Counted from the stretch's first letter, positions 28,706 to 37,559 are shown. The stretch is 64,000 nucleotides of DNA from Bradyrhizobium sp. Ai1a-2 (GCF_000426245.1 NZ_AUEZ01000040.1:1-64000); one strand, 5' to 3'. Notes: generated from the letters alone by a model not told the origin. Numbers and translations: made by a program.

Positions 28706-28710
28706 GCTGA

Positions 28711-28740
28711 GCTGCCCGTAACGGGCAGCATTCTCCTCTC
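28711..28740 (+). terminator. Rho-independent terminator after secA
   Basis: GCTGCCC (28711-28717) and GGGCAGC (28723-28729) form a 7-bp stem, 5 bases after the secA stop, followed by ATTCTCCTCTC. The tail is pyrimidine-rich rather than pure T. Confidence 0.65.
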
Positions 28741-28930
28741 CGTCATTCCGGGGCGTCCGAAGGACGAACCCGGAATCCATTTCTCCTCCAACGCATGCGG
28801 CTCGATAGATTCCGGGCTCGCCGCTTCGCGTCGCCCCGGAATGACAGCCTCCGTCATTGCGAGCGTAGCGAAGCAATCCATTTTTCCACTTGTGGCGCCA
28901 TGGATTGCTTCGCCGCGCTCGCAATGACGA
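28736..28930. repeat. Family G repeat pair (GTCATTCCGGGGCG and CATTGCGAG...GCAATCCAT)
   Basis: Two different inverted repeats are arranged in tandem. GTCATTCCGGGGCG ... CGCCCCGGAATGAC spans 28742-28847 and GTCATTGCGAGCG ... GCGCTCGCAATGAC spans 28853-28928. Both are common intergenic hairpins in this genus. They fill the first part of the 950-bp gene-free stretch 28706-29655. Confidence 0.75.
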
Positions 28931-28965
28931 TGTGGCGACTTTCGGTGCGACATAGCAACCCGACG

Positions 28966-29446
28966 GGCAAATCAGGCCAAAAGTCTGTCCACCCCTTCCG
29001 CGAAAAACATTCCGCTTCCGTCGTCGGGCAAATCAGTGATTTAACTCCGCGCGTCTCACCCAAATGAGGGGCGGCTCGCGATCGTCACGAACGTTGCGGT
29101 GAGATGCGGTGGACGTGAAGCGTGTGACTGACGAGCACGCGCATCACGGACGGCGAAGTCGTGTGGTCCTGGCGCCCCGACGCTGGCGCTAAGTCCTGGG
29201 GGATGGAAACATCCCCAAGGGTGACGGTGGCAAAAAAGCCCGGTCACCGGGGAGAGCACGAAGTAAGCCGTAACACCATCGCGCAGGGAAAGCCGGAATG
29301 CTTCGGTTGAACCTGTGGTCCTACCCCCGTGCTTTTTGTTGCACGGGGCCCACGGGTGCAACCAGCACCCGGCTTTCCCTGCGCCCTCTGATAACGAAGA
29401 GGGTGGAAAGTAACGCAAAGCTCGGGCATCTCATGCCGCGAGAATG
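28966..29446 (+). repeat. 480-bp dispersed structured element, copy 1 (candidate ncRNA)
   Basis: This block matches 58437-58926 in reverse complement over its whole length. On the plus strand it has several stems. GGGGATG-GAAA-CATCCCC (29199-29216) is capped by a GNRA tetraloop. CCCGG-TCA-CCGGG lies at 29239-29251. A 16-bp long-range stem pairs 29281-29296 with 29369-29384, and inside it is CCCCGTGC / GCACGGGG (29325-29332 with 29341-29348). Between copies the long stem carries two compensatory pair changes. Short frames across it (for example minus 29056-29418) are not believable genes: their reading differs in structure between copies, while the stems are kept. Most of the gene-free stretch 28706-29655 is this element plus flanking repeats. 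Confidence 0.75.
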
Positions 29447-29469
29447 CGAACTCATATCCCCTCACCACT

Positions 29470-29577
29470 CACCGTCATGCCCCGCGAAGGCGGGGCATCC
29501 AGTATCCGGCGGCCTCTCGATTCAAACTCTGCCGCCTCTGGAATACTGGATCGTCCGCCTTCGCGGACGATGACAGC
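29470..29577. repeat. Inverted repeat ATGCCCCGCGAAGGCGGGG ... GTCCGCCTTCGCGGACGAT
   Basis: Facing units ATCCAGTATCCGGCGGC and GCCTCTGGAATACTGGAT lie inside outer GTCATGCCCCGC / GACGATGAC arms. It is related to family E, just downstream of the structured element. Confidence 0.7.
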
Positions 29578-29655
29578 GGAGACGCTGTTTGAAATTTGAA
29601 TCAGAACTCTCGCAATGACGGGAGGAGAAAGCGCTGGCCCTCGCCGCGCCGCGCC

Positions 29656-31110
29656 TTACCTCATCGCTCCGAAGCGGTTGTCGAAGGAGTTCGGCTGCAC
29701 GATCGGCTGCGAGCCGGACAGCGGCGCATCCTTGGCGGCGGCGAGCTTGGTCTCCGACTTCGGTGCGACACGAACGACCGACGATGGCTTGCTCTCGGCA
29801 GGCTTGGTCTCAGCTTTGGGCTTCGCGGCGGCAACCGCCGCGGGTGCGGAGGGTGGCAGGCTGGTGGCGGCGGCGTTGGCGTCGGCCGTGGCACCAAATC
29901 CGACCTTGCGGGCGATGCTGGAGAAGAAGCCTTCCGACTTTTCGTCCGACTTCGTCGCCGGCGTGACGGACGCGACCCGGGTCGAAGACGTCGATGAGGT
30001 CGTCGACACCGCCACCACCGGCTCCTCTGGCTGCACCAGGTTCGGCTTCGGCGGATTGACGGTGGAGGGGATCGTGCCGGGCGCGCGCGCCAGCGACAGT
30101 GATTGCAGGCTCTGGCTATCACCGCCCTCGGAGAGGCCGGTGCTGCCTTCCGGGAGCTTGGAGGCGAAGATCTTGTTCATGCCGCCGTCGATGCCGGTGT
30201 TCATTCGCGCCATCGGCGTGCCCTTGGAGACCAGCTTGGCGATCTCGGCCGCCTCCTGCTGCTGCCTCTCGCGCACGGCGCTCGCGATCTCGTCCGGGAT
30301 CACATAGGCCGGACATTTGGCGGACGCATCAAAGACCGGGTCGCGAGCGGCGCCAGCAGGCTTGGCGGCGTCGAAGACATATTTCTTCTCGCAGAAGTCG
30401 ACCTTGGGCTCCTGCTTCGTTACCTCGAAATGATCATAGCCTTCCTTGATCATCCTCCAGAAAGGCATGTTCGGGTTGTTGCGGTGCTTGGCCATGTTCA
30501 CCGGCGTCATCCGGAACGGATAGGCCTGCAGCTGGAATGCCTTCTGGCCGCCGAAGAAGGACTCGCGGCCGAGCGAATAGATCTCAGCGATCTGCTCGTC
30601 GGTCATCGCGTAGCAGCCGCGCGAGGAGCAGTCGCCATGCACCATCAGCTGCGAGCCGGTGCGGCCGAGCGCCTTGTCGAAGGCGTTGGGATAGCCGGTG
30701 TTGAAGGAGAGGTAGTAGGCCGATTGCGGGTTCATCTGGCCGGGGCTGATCGTATAGAAGCCTTCCGGCGCCTGGCGGTCGCCCTCGCGGATCTTCGGGC
30801 CCAGATCGCCGGACCAGCGGCAGATCGGATAGGTCTTCAGCAGCGCGAACCTGCCGGAGCGGTCCTGCTTCCAGACTTCGAGCTCGGCTTCCTGCTTGAA
30901 CAGGCGGACCAGGATCGGCGACTGCAGATCCATGTCCTTTTCGGCGATCGACGCGACCAGCTTCGGCGGCACCGGCTGGTTGGCCTTGGCGTTGTTGGCG
31001 AGGGAGATTTCGTCGCTATTGCAACCGGCGAGCAATACACTGGCCGCAAGGGCAGCCGAAGCCAGAAGCGCGCGAACCAGCGTGCGGTGATTCAAGTCCA
31101 AGCTCCACAC
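29656..31110 (-). CDS. L,D-transpeptidase (YkuD/YafK-type) lipoprotein
   Basis: The 484-residue protein has a lipobox LLAGC with lipidated Cys30, so it is anchored on the periplasmic side. The YkuD-type domain (about 60-260) ends in the active-site pattern HGDCSSRGCYAM, with His158 and catalytic Cys166. The family cross-links or edits peptidoglycan or attaches envelope proteins to it; the YafK/ErfK branch is suggested by YPICRWSGDLGPKIREGD. The C-terminal 180 residues are Ala/Pro/Ser/Lys-rich and probably disordered, perhaps spanning to the cell wall. The start is GTG 31110; a TTG shortly after is possible. Its stop directly follows the repeat region. Confidence 0.9.
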   Translation of the reverse strand: MWSLDLNHRTLVRALLASAALAASVLLAGCNSDEISLANNAKANQPVPPKLVASIAEKDMDLQSPILVRLFKQEAELEVWKQDRSGRFALLKTYPICRWSGDLGPKIREGDRQAPEGFYTISPGQMNPQSAYYLSFNTGYPNAFDKALGRTGSQLMVHGDCSSRGCYAMTDEQIAEIYSLGRESFFGGQKAFQLQAYPFRMTPVNMAKHRNNPNMPFWRMIKEGYDHFEVTKQEPKVDFCEKKYVFDAAKPAGAARDPVFDASAKCPAYVIPDEIASAVRERQQQEAAEIAKLVSKGTPMARMNTGIDGGMNKIFASKLPEGSTGLSEGGDSQSLQSLSLARAPGTIPSTVNPPKPNLVQPEEPVVAVSTTSSTSSTRVASVTPATKSDEKSEGFFSSIARKVGFGATADANAAATSLPPSAPAAVAAAKPKAETKPAESKPSSVVRVAPKSETKLAAAKDAPLSGSQPIVQPNSFDNRFGAMR

Positions 31111-31339
31111 CCACCAGGCATTTCGGGCAACCCCAACCTAGGAGAAACCTAAGCCAACCCTTATGCCTTGAAGCGATTGTTAAAATACTAACCTTTGGAC
31201 TCCCGGGCCGCAACCTGAACGGAGCGGGCCGGCCGGGACCATGACAGGCATGGTCAAGCAAGGGTTAAAGACCCGCCTCTGGGCCGAATTGCGGCCAAAC
31301 TCGCAGACCTGGAACAAAATGCCGCGATTTCGGGTGGGA

Positions 31340-32302
31340 CTAAATAAGCTTCCGGCCGATATCGAGAAACTTCTGGCGCCGCTGCTTGCGGATCGCGTCC
31401 GCATCAAGATTTCGCAAGTCGTTGAAGGCCTGGGCGATGGCGTCGCCGGTGGACGCGATCATGGCGGCGGGATCGCGATGGGCGCCACCCGGCGGCTCTT
31501 TCAGGATCTGGTCGATCACGCCGAATCGCAGCATGTCCTGGGCGGTGATCTTCATGCTGTTGGCGGCTTCCTGCGCCTTGGTGCCGTCCCGCCACAGGAT
31601 CGAGGATGCCGCCTCCGGCGAGATCACGCTGTAGATCGCGTGCTCCATCATCAGGACGCGGTTGGCCGTGGTGATCGCGATCGCACCACCCGACATGCCC
31701 TCGCCGGTGACGATCGCCACATTGGGCACGCCCAGCGACAGGCAGGCGTCGGTCGAGCGCGCGATCGCTTCGGCTTGTCCGCGCTCCTCCGCACCGATGC
31801 CGGGATAGGCGCCGGCTGAATCGACGAGCGACAGCACGGGGATACCGAAACGGTCCGCCATCTCCATCAGCCGGACCGCCTTGCGGTAACCTTCCGGCCG
31901 CGCCATGCCGAAATTGTGCTTGATCCGGCTCTCGGTGGAGGCGCCCTTTTCCTGGCCGATCACGCAGATGCTCTCGCCGCGGAAGCGGCCGAAGCCACCG
32001 AGCAGCGCTTCGTCGTCGGCGAACTTGCGGTCGCCGGCCAGCGGCGTGAATTCGGTGATCAGCGCGCTGACGAAATCGGTGAAATGCGGCCGCTGCGGGT
32101 GGCGCGCCACCAGGGTCTTCTGCCACGGCGTCAAATTGGCATAGAGGTCGGCCAGCGCCTGGCCGGCCTTCTCCTCGATCCGCGCGATCTCGTCGCCGAT
32201 GTCGCTGCCGGACGCCGCCAGCGCGCGCAATTCGTCGATCTTGGATTCAAGCTCGGCGACGGGTTTTTCGAAGTCGAGGTAACTGCGCATCTGATCCGGC
32301 AT
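31340..32302 (-). CDS. accA: Acetyl-CoA carboxylase carboxyltransferase subunit alpha
   Basis: AccA, with AccD, transfers the carboxyl group from biotin to acetyl-CoA in the first committed step of fatty-acid synthesis. The 320-residue protein begins with the family helix (YLDFEKPVAELESKIDELR) and has the carboxyltransferase core with GQEKG, MARPEGYRKAVRLM, DSAGAYPGIGAEERGQAEAI and GEGMSGGAIAI. ATG 32302 gives the normal N-terminus; upstream codons are non-coding. The neighbour downstream is the L,D-transpeptidase gene after 229 bp in which I see no further feature. Confidence 0.97.
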   Translation of the reverse strand: MPDQMRSYLDFEKPVAELESKIDELRALAASGSDIGDEIARIEEKAGQALADLYANLTPWQKTLVARHPQRPHFTDFVSALITEFTPLAGDRKFADDEALLGGFGRFRGESICVIGQEKGASTESRIKHNFGMARPEGYRKAVRLMEMADRFGIPVLSLVDSAGAYPGIGAEERGQAEAIARSTDACLSLGVPNVAIVTGEGMSGGAIAITTANRVLMMEHAIYSVISPEAASSILWRDGTKAQEAANSMKITAQDMLRFGVIDQILKEPPGGAHRDPAAMIASTGDAIAQAFNDLRNLDADAIRKQRRQKFLDIGRKLI

Positions 32303-32470
32303 TACGGCAATATAGGAAGGAACCTGGCAGGCGGCGAAGCGGGTCTCGGGTCTGGAAGAGAAGTTTTGTATCTTCAATAAGTTAACACGCAGCCTCAGCC
32401 GAGGCGCGTGGGCTGACCGCAAGCGGTGACGCTCTTTCCTGTGAGAAGCCGCCGAAGTCAAGGCGTAACC

Positions 32471-32553
32471 CGTAGCCCGGATGGAGCGAAGCGTAATCCG
32501 GGGATCAATCCGCAGCGGCGGTCCCGGATTGCGCTGCGCTCCATCCGGGCTAC
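32471..32553. repeat. Family C inverted repeat between accA and xerD
   Basis: GTAGCCCGGATGGAGCGAAG and CGCTCCATCCGGGCTAC form the outer arms; the inner units carry TAATCCGGG / CCCGGATTG. It ends at the xerD stop codon. Confidence 0.8.
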
Positions 32554-33500
32554 GACTTCTCCGCCAACGGATGCAGGTCGCGCACCAGGCTCTTCAGCCG
32601 CTCCTCGACCACATGGGTGTAGATCTGGGTGGTGGAGATGTCGGTGTGGCCGAGCAGCGTCTGAACGATGCGCAGGTCGGCGCCGTTGTGCAGGAGGTGG
32701 CTGGCAAAGGCGTGCCGCAGCACGTGCGGGGAGACGAGCCGCGGCGCCAGGCCGGAAGCAGCCGCCAATTCCTTGAGGTCGCGGGCAAAGTGCTGCCGGG
32801 TCAGATGGCCGCTTTCGCCAAAGGAGGGAAACAGCCATTTCGACGGCGCGGCCTTCTTCTCCGGCTTCATGAGGTGCGCCGCGGCGAGATAATCGGCCAT
32901 CGCCTGCCGCGAGGCCTCGTTCAGAGGCACCAGCCGCTCCTTATTGCCCTTGCCGCGCACCACGATCATGCGCGCATCGCGCCGCGCCGCCGACAGCGGC
33001 AGCGAGACCAGTTCGGAGACGCGCAGGCCGGTGGCATAGAGCACCTCCAGCAGGCAATAAAGCCGGAGCGCGCGCAGCCGCTGCGCGGGTGTCGCGTCGG
33101 TCTCCGTGAGTTCCTTGGCTCGCGTCAGCATGCGGTCGACGTCGGCGATCGACAGCACCTTGGGCAGGCCGCGACCGCGCTTTGGCCCAGAGAGGATCGC
33201 GGCGGGATCGTCGCCGCGGATTCGCTCGTTGAGCAGGAAGCGGAATAGATGCCGCATCGAGGAGAGCCGGCGCGCGACGCTGGACGATTTGAAGCCGCGC
33301 GTGTCGAGGTCGGCGAGGTAGTCGCGCAGTGTCTGGGTGTCCGCGCCGGCAAAGCTCTTGCCGGCATGGGTGAGGAATTCGGAGAGATCCTCAAGGTCGC
33401 GGCGATAGGCGTCGAGCGTGTTGTCGCCCGCGCCCTGTTCGGCAGCGAGCATGTCGAGGAACAGGCTGATCAGCCCGGCATCGGATGTTCTGGAACGCAT
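32550..33500 (-). CDS. xerD: Site-specific tyrosine recombinase XerD
   Basis: XerD with XerC resolves chromosome dimers at dif. The 316-residue protein has the SAM-like N-terminal DNA-binding domain (about 8-100) and the catalytic set Arg160 (ATGLRVSEL), Lys184, His259 and Arg262 (HVLRHAF), His285 (LLGHTDIST) and nucleophile Tyr294 (TQIYTH). The spacing and the Bradyrhizobium-like location upstream of aroK fit chromosomal XerD rather than a phage integrase. Its stop codon lies inside the edge of a family-C repeat. Confidence 0.93.
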   Translation of the reverse strand: MRSRTSDAGLISLFLDMLAAEQGAGDNTLDAYRRDLEDLSEFLTHAGKSFAGADTQTLRDYLADLDTRGFKSSSVARRLSSMRHLFRFLLNERIRGDDPAAILSGPKRGRGLPKVLSIADVDRMLTRAKELTETDATPAQRLRALRLYCLLEVLYATGLRVSELVSLPLSAARRDARMIVVRGKGNKERLVPLNEASRQAMADYLAAAHLMKPEKKAAPSKWLFPSFGESGHLTRQHFARDLKELAAASGLAPRLVSPHVLRHAFASHLLHNGADLRIVQTLLGHTDISTTQIYTHVVEERLKSLVRDLHPLAEKS

Positions 33501-33516
33501 CCCCGAATCATAGCGG

Positions 33517-33663
33517 CTATTTCTTGAGGAACTTATCCGGCGGAATGGTCACCGTCATTTCCCGCGGTTTCGGGGTCACGAAGTTGGCCAGCGCGAAAAT
33601 GATCCCGTAGCCGATACCGCCGATCACGGCGAGGACCGTCAGGAAGCGGAACAGGCTCGGCAT
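33517..33663 (-). CDS. 48-residue single-pass membrane protein
   Basis: This short frame runs from ATG 33663 to TAG 33517. It starts MPSLFRFLTVLAVIGGIGYG, one hydrophobic helix (about 5-28), and ends with a basic/proline-rich tail PKPREMTVTIPPDKFLKK. The coding look, position 16 bp upstream of xerD on the same strand, and my memory of similar short proteins between xerD and aroK in Rhizobiales support a real gene. Function unknown. Confidence 0.7.
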   Translation of the reverse strand: MPSLFRFLTVLAVIGGIGYGIIFALANFVTPKPREMTVTIPPDKFLKK

Positions 33664-33803
33664 GTCGAAGGCTCGGGCGGCGAATTAACCATCGTCATCA
33701 TCCACCATGTTCCCTGAGCCGTTGCAAGGCTCTGGCAACGGTATCGGCGGGGGTAGTATAGGTGACCGGAACGCCGCAAATTCGCAGAGAGACCGAGCTT
33801 TAG

Positions 33804-34433
33804 ATGCCAGACAGCGCCTCACCGCTACCTGCGCTCCCGTCCCTGGAGGCCGACATCCTGGCCGCGCTGGGGTCGAGGACGATTGTGCTGGTGGGCATGA
33901 TGGGCGCCGGCAAGTCGACCATCGGCCGGCGGCTGGCCGCGCGGCTGAGGCTGCCCTTCACCGACGCCGACACCGAGATCGAGGCGGCGGCGGGCATGTC
34001 GATCCCGGAGATTTTCGAAACCCATGGCGAGGCCTATTTCAGGGATGGCGAGGCGCGGGTGATCGCGCGCCTGCTCGCGCAGGGGCCGGCGGTGCTCGCC
34101 ACCGGCGGCGGCGCGTTCATGCGAGAGGAGACCCGCAACTGCATCCGTGCCAAGGCAATCTCGCTCTGGCTGCGCGCCGATGCCGATGTCATCATGCGCC
34201 GGGTGCGACGCCGGGCCGACCGCCCGCTGCTGCAGACCGCCGATCCCGAGGGGACGGTCAACCGTCTGCTCGGCGAGCGCGAGCCGGTCTACCGGAGCGC
34301 TGACCTGACGATTTCGTCACGCGACGTGCCGCATGACCGGATCGTCGAGGAGTGCCTGGAGGCGCTGCATACCCATCTCTGTGGCAGCGGCACGGCACAA
34401 CCGGCAACGAACGGAATTAGCGTCCCATCATGA
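33804..34433 (+). CDS. aroK: Shikimate kinase
   Basis: AroK phosphorylates shikimate at the 3-hydroxyl, the fifth step to chorismate. The 209-residue protein has the Walker A GMMGAGKST (31-39), DADTEIE for shikimate binding, the ATGGGAF loop and the lid with RRRADRPLL. An N-terminal extension of about 24 residues precedes the kinase core, as is usual in Rhizobiales. The stop overlaps the aroB start (ATGA), so the pair is translationally coupled. Confidence 0.96.
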   Translation: MPDSASPLPALPSLEADILAALGSRTIVLVGMMGAGKSTIGRRLAARLRLPFTDADTEIEAAAGMSIPEIFETHGEAYFRDGEARVIARLLAQGPAVLATGGGAFMREETRNCIRAKAISLWLRADADVIMRRVRRRADRPLLQTADPEGTVNRLLGEREPVYRSADLTISSRDVPHDRIVEECLEALHTHLCGSGTAQPATNGISVPS

Positions 34434-35575
34434 CCGCGCCATTGAAACACTCGGACCCCATCACCGTCGATGTCGCGCTCGGCGACCGCGCCTACGACAT
34501 CGTGATCGGACGCGAGGTGTTGCCGTCGCTTGGGCCGCGCATTGCGGCGCTGCGCCCGGGTGCGCGCACCGCCATCGTCACCGACCGCACAGTGGCGAAG
34601 CATTGGCTGGAGCCGACCGAGGCGTCGCTTGCGGCTGCGGGCATCGCGACATCGCGCATCATCGTCGAGGAAGGCGAGGGCTCGAAGAGCTATGCCGGCC
34701 TGACCCAGGTCAGCGAAGCGCTGATTGCGGCCAGGATCGAGCGCAACGATCTCGTCATCGCGCTCGGCGGCGGCGTGGTCGGCGATCTCGCGGGCTTTGC
34801 CGCCGCCATCCTGCGCCGCGGCGTCGATTTCGTGCAGGTGCCGACCTCCTTGCTGGCGCAGGTCGATTCATCGGTCGGCGGAAAGACAGGGATCAACTCA
34901 CCGCAGGGCAAGAACCTGATCGGCGCCTTCCACCAGCCGGTGCTTGTCGTCGCCGACACGGCCGTGCTCGACACGCTGTCGCCGCGCCAGTTCCGCGCCG
35001 GCTATGCGGAGGTCGCCAAATATGGCGTGCTCGGCGATGAGGCGTTCTTTGCCTGGCTGGAAGCCAATCATTCCGATATCGTCTCGGGCGGCGCGGCGCG
35101 CGAGCACGCGATCGCAACATCGTGCCGCGCCAAGGCCGCGATTGTTTCGCGCGACGAACGCGAAAACGGTGAGCGCGCGCTGCTCAATCTCGGCCATACT
35201 TTCGGTCACGCGCTGGAAGCGGCGACCGGTTTTTCGGACCGGCTGTTCCACGGCGAAGGCGTCGCCATCGGCATGACGCTGGCGGCGGAGTTTTCCGCCT
35301 CTCTCGGTATGATCGCGCAAGCCGATGCGGCGCGCGTGAAACGTCATCTCGCCGCGGTAGGATTGCCGACCCGGCTGCAGGATATCGGCGGCTTCGCGCA
35401 GGAAGGACTGGCCGACGCCGACGCACTGATGGCGCTGATGGCGCAGGACAAGAAGGTCAAGCGCGGCAAGCTGACCTTCATTCTGCTGGAGGCCATCGGC
35501 CGCGCGGTGATCGCGCCCGATGTCGAGCCTGCGCCGGTGCGCGACTTTCTGAAGGCAAAACTGGCCGAGAACTAA
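34430..35575 (+). CDS. aroB: 3-dehydroquinate synthase
   Basis: AroB converts DAHP to 3-dehydroquinate, the second shikimate-pathway step, using NAD and a divalent metal. The 381-residue protein has ALGGGVVGDLAGFAAAILRRG, the VDSSVGGKTGIN motif, and NLGHTFGHALE with a metal-binding His. It overlaps aroK by 4 bp. A family-A repeat begins on the last base of its stop codon (TAAGAGCATGATCC). Confidence 0.97.
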   Translation: MTAPLKHSDPITVDVALGDRAYDIVIGREVLPSLGPRIAALRPGARTAIVTDRTVAKHWLEPTEASLAAAGIATSRIIVEEGEGSKSYAGLTQVSEALIAARIERNDLVIALGGGVVGDLAGFAAAILRRGVDFVQVPTSLLAQVDSSVGGKTGINSPQGKNLIGAFHQPVLVVADTAVLDTLSPRQFRAGYAEVAKYGVLGDEAFFAWLEANHSDIVSGGAAREHAIATSCRAKAAIVSRDERENGERALLNLGHTFGHALEAATGFSDRLFHGEGVAIGMTLAAEFSASLGMIAQADAARVKRHLAAVGLPTRLQDIGGFAQEGLADADALMALMAQDKKVKRGKLTFILLEAIGRAVIAPDVEPAPVRDFLKAKLAEN

Positions 35576-35624
35576 GAGCATGATCCGGAAAAGTGGGAAC
35601 CGGCTTTCCGGAGAGATCATGCTC
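35575..35624. repeat. Family A repeat at the aroB stop codon
   Basis: AGAGCATGATCCGGAAAAGTGG ... GGAGAGATCATGCTC form a hairpin that shares the last base of the aroB TAA and may serve as terminator. Confidence 0.8.
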
Positions 35625-35654
35625 CAGACAAAGACGCTCCTCGGATGACGTAGC

Positions 35655-36962
35655 TTGACCTGGGTTTCGTTCTCAATCGTCATCGTCTGCCTGTTGGTCT
35701 CCGCCTTTTTCGCGGCGAGCGAGACCGCGCTGACCGGTGCCTCGCGCGCCAGCATGCTGCGGCTGTCCAAACAGGGCAACCGCGAGGCCGGCGTCGTCTC
35801 CAGCCTGTTCAACATGCGCGAGCGGCTGATCGGCGCGCTATTGCTTGGCAACAACATCGCCAATATCGGCGCCTCGGCGCTGGCAACCGGCATCCTCACC
35901 GCCTGGTTCGGCGACGTCGGCGTGCTCTATGCGACCGCCATGATGACCGTGATGGTCGTGATCTTCGCCGAGGTGTTGCCGAAGACCATCGCGATCAACG
36001 CGCCCGACCGGATATCGCTGCTGGTGGCGCGGCCGATGAAGGTCACGGTCTATCTGCTCGGACCGTTCCTGACCGTGATCGAGTTCATCGTGCTCGCTCT
36101 GATGAAGCTGTTCGGCATCAAGGTCGGCGCCAACCAGGCCATCCTGTCGCCGACCGAGCGACTGCGCGGCGCCGTCGACCTGTTGCATCACGAGGGCAAG
36201 GTTGAAAAGCAGGACCGCGACATGTTCGGCGGGCTGTTGGATTTGCGCGAGTTGCAGGTGTCGGACGTGATGGTCCATCGCACCGAGATGACCATGATCA
36301 ACGCCGACCTGCCGCCGGAGGAACTGGTGCGCGAGGTGCTCTCCACCGAATACACCCGCATTCCGCTGTGGCGCGACAAGCCGGAGAACATCATCGGGGT
36401 GCTGCACGCCAAGGATTTGCTGCGCGCGATCCGCGCCGCCGACGGCGACACCTCGAGCATCGACGTCTCCACCATTGCGCTGCCGCCCTGGTTCGTGCCG
36501 GAGATGCGGCCCGTGTCCGACCAGCTCAAGGCGTTCCGCCGCCGCAAGACGCACTTCGCCCTCGTCGTCGACGAGTACGGCGAAGTCGAAGGCCTGGTGA
36601 CGCTGGAAGACATCCTGGAGGAGATCGTCGGCGACATTTCCGACGAGCACGACGTGGTGGTCGCGGGTGTTCGTGCCCAGCCCGACGGCTCGGTGGTGGT
36701 CGACGGCTCGGTGCCGATCCGCGATCTCAATCGTGCGATGGACTGGCACCTGCCGGACGAGGAAGCCACGACCGTGGCGGGTCTCGTGATCCATGAAGCG
36801 CGCTCGATTCCCGAACGCGGCCAGAGCTTCACCTTCCACGGCTTCCGCTTCCGCGTCCTGCGCCGCGAGCGCAACCGCATCACGGCACTGCGCATCACCG
36901 CGTTGCCGCGCGAGGCCGAAACCGAGGAGCCCAGGCCGAAGCGCGCGGGGACTGCGTTCTGA
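35655..36962 (+). CDS. CNNM/CorC-type hemolysin-related membrane protein
   Basis: The 435-residue protein has a DUF21 membrane domain (about 1-190, four hydrophobic helices), two CBS domains (about 200-330; MVHRTEMTMINAD and VVDEYGEVEGLVTLEDILEEIVGDI) and a C-terminal CorC_HlyC domain (about 345-425). The family exports or balances magnesium or cobalt, so metal efflux at the inner membrane is likely. The start is TTG 35655, giving TWVSFSIVIVCLLVSAFFAASETA; no ATG is available before the first helix. It may share transcription with aroKB, but a repeat hairpin lies between. Confidence 0.88.
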   Translation: MTWVSFSIVIVCLLVSAFFAASETALTGASRASMLRLSKQGNREAGVVSSLFNMRERLIGALLLGNNIANIGASALATGILTAWFGDVGVLYATAMMTVMVVIFAEVLPKTIAINAPDRISLLVARPMKVTVYLLGPFLTVIEFIVLALMKLFGIKVGANQAILSPTERLRGAVDLLHHEGKVEKQDRDMFGGLLDLRELQVSDVMVHRTEMTMINADLPPEELVREVLSTEYTRIPLWRDKPENIIGVLHAKDLLRAIRAADGDTSSIDVSTIALPPWFVPEMRPVSDQLKAFRRRKTHFALVVDEYGEVEGLVTLEDILEEIVGDISDEHDVVVAGVRAQPDGSVVVDGSVPIRDLNRAMDWHLPDEEATTVAGLVIHEARSIPERGQSFTFHGFRFRVLRRERNRITALRITALPREAETEEPRPKRAGTAF

Positions 36963-36987
36963 ACCAAAGCACACGTCCACTCTATCT

Positions 36988-37093
36988 CCTCACCCTGAGG
37001 AGGCCGCGCAGCGGCCCTCTCGAAGGGCGAGGCCACCGGCGGGGCCTCATCCTTCGAGACGCGGCGAAGACGCTGCTGCTCAGGATGAGGATC
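36988..37093. repeat. Inverted repeat CACCCTGAGGAGGC ... GCTCAGGATGAG
   Basis: CTCACCCTGAGGAGGC and CTGCTGCTCAGGATGAGG units enclose CTCGAAGGGCGAGGCC / GGCCTCATCCTTCGAG. It separates the convergent CNNM gene from the small secreted-protein gene. Confidence 0.7.
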
Positions 37094-37112
37094 AGGCAGT
37101 TTTCGGAATGCT

Positions 37113-37559
37113 CTATTCGATGTCGATGGTGACCCCGGAGAGCTTCCAGGTGCCGTCGGCGGGGATGAAGGCGAGCTGATACTTCACCTGCTTCGGCGTG
37201 GTCTCGAAATGGCCCTTCAGGCGCAGCACGCCCTTGTCGTCGATCTTTGCCTCCTCGTCTGCAATGACAGGCTTTGCCACCACGGCGTCGAACACCGCGT
37301 GCTTGTCGATGAGATCCTTGAACACGGCCTGCAGCTTCTCCGGTGGAAATTGCTCGGCGAACGGCTTTGAGAGCTTGGCGTGCAGGACGGTGAAATTATT
37401 TGCGGCGACGGCATCGCTCAGCGTCACCAGAATGCTTTTTACCAGGACTTCCTGAACCAGCGGGCTCGGCATGCCCTGTGCTGCAGCCGGTCCGGGCGCC
37501 CAAGGCGCCAGCATGACCATCACGGTAGCGGCCAATCGCAGATAGGCCCAGTGAACCAT
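37113..37559 (-). CDS. Secreted hypothetical protein
   Basis: The 148-residue protein has a Sec signal peptide (residues 1-28, cleavage after AAAQ). The mature part is one domain with alternating strands at the end (KIDDKGVLRLKGHFETTPKQ, YQLAFIPADGTWKLSGVTIDIE), resembling NTF2/DUF4864-like periplasmic folds, but no family can be named with confidence. GAGGGG 7 bases before ATG 37559 decides the start. Function unknown; the neighbour upstream is bolA. Confidence 0.75.
   Translation of the reverse strand: MVHWAYLRLAATVMVMLAPWAPGPAAAQGMPSPLVQEVLVKSILVTLSDAVAANNFTVLHAKLSKPFAEQFPPEKLQAVFKDLIDKHAVFDAVVAKPVIADEEAKIDDKGVLRLKGHFETTPKQVKYQLAFIPADGTWKLSGVTIDIE

Noticed and set aside
29056..29418. 120-codon minus frame in the structured element (and its match at 58067-58762)
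   Set aside because: It is conserved only as DNA structure; both strands are open, and stems rather than codons are kept.
29125..29446. Group II intron, because GTGTG occurs near 29122
   Set aside because: No domain V-like hairpin, no reverse transcriptase and no exon-binding pairing were seen.
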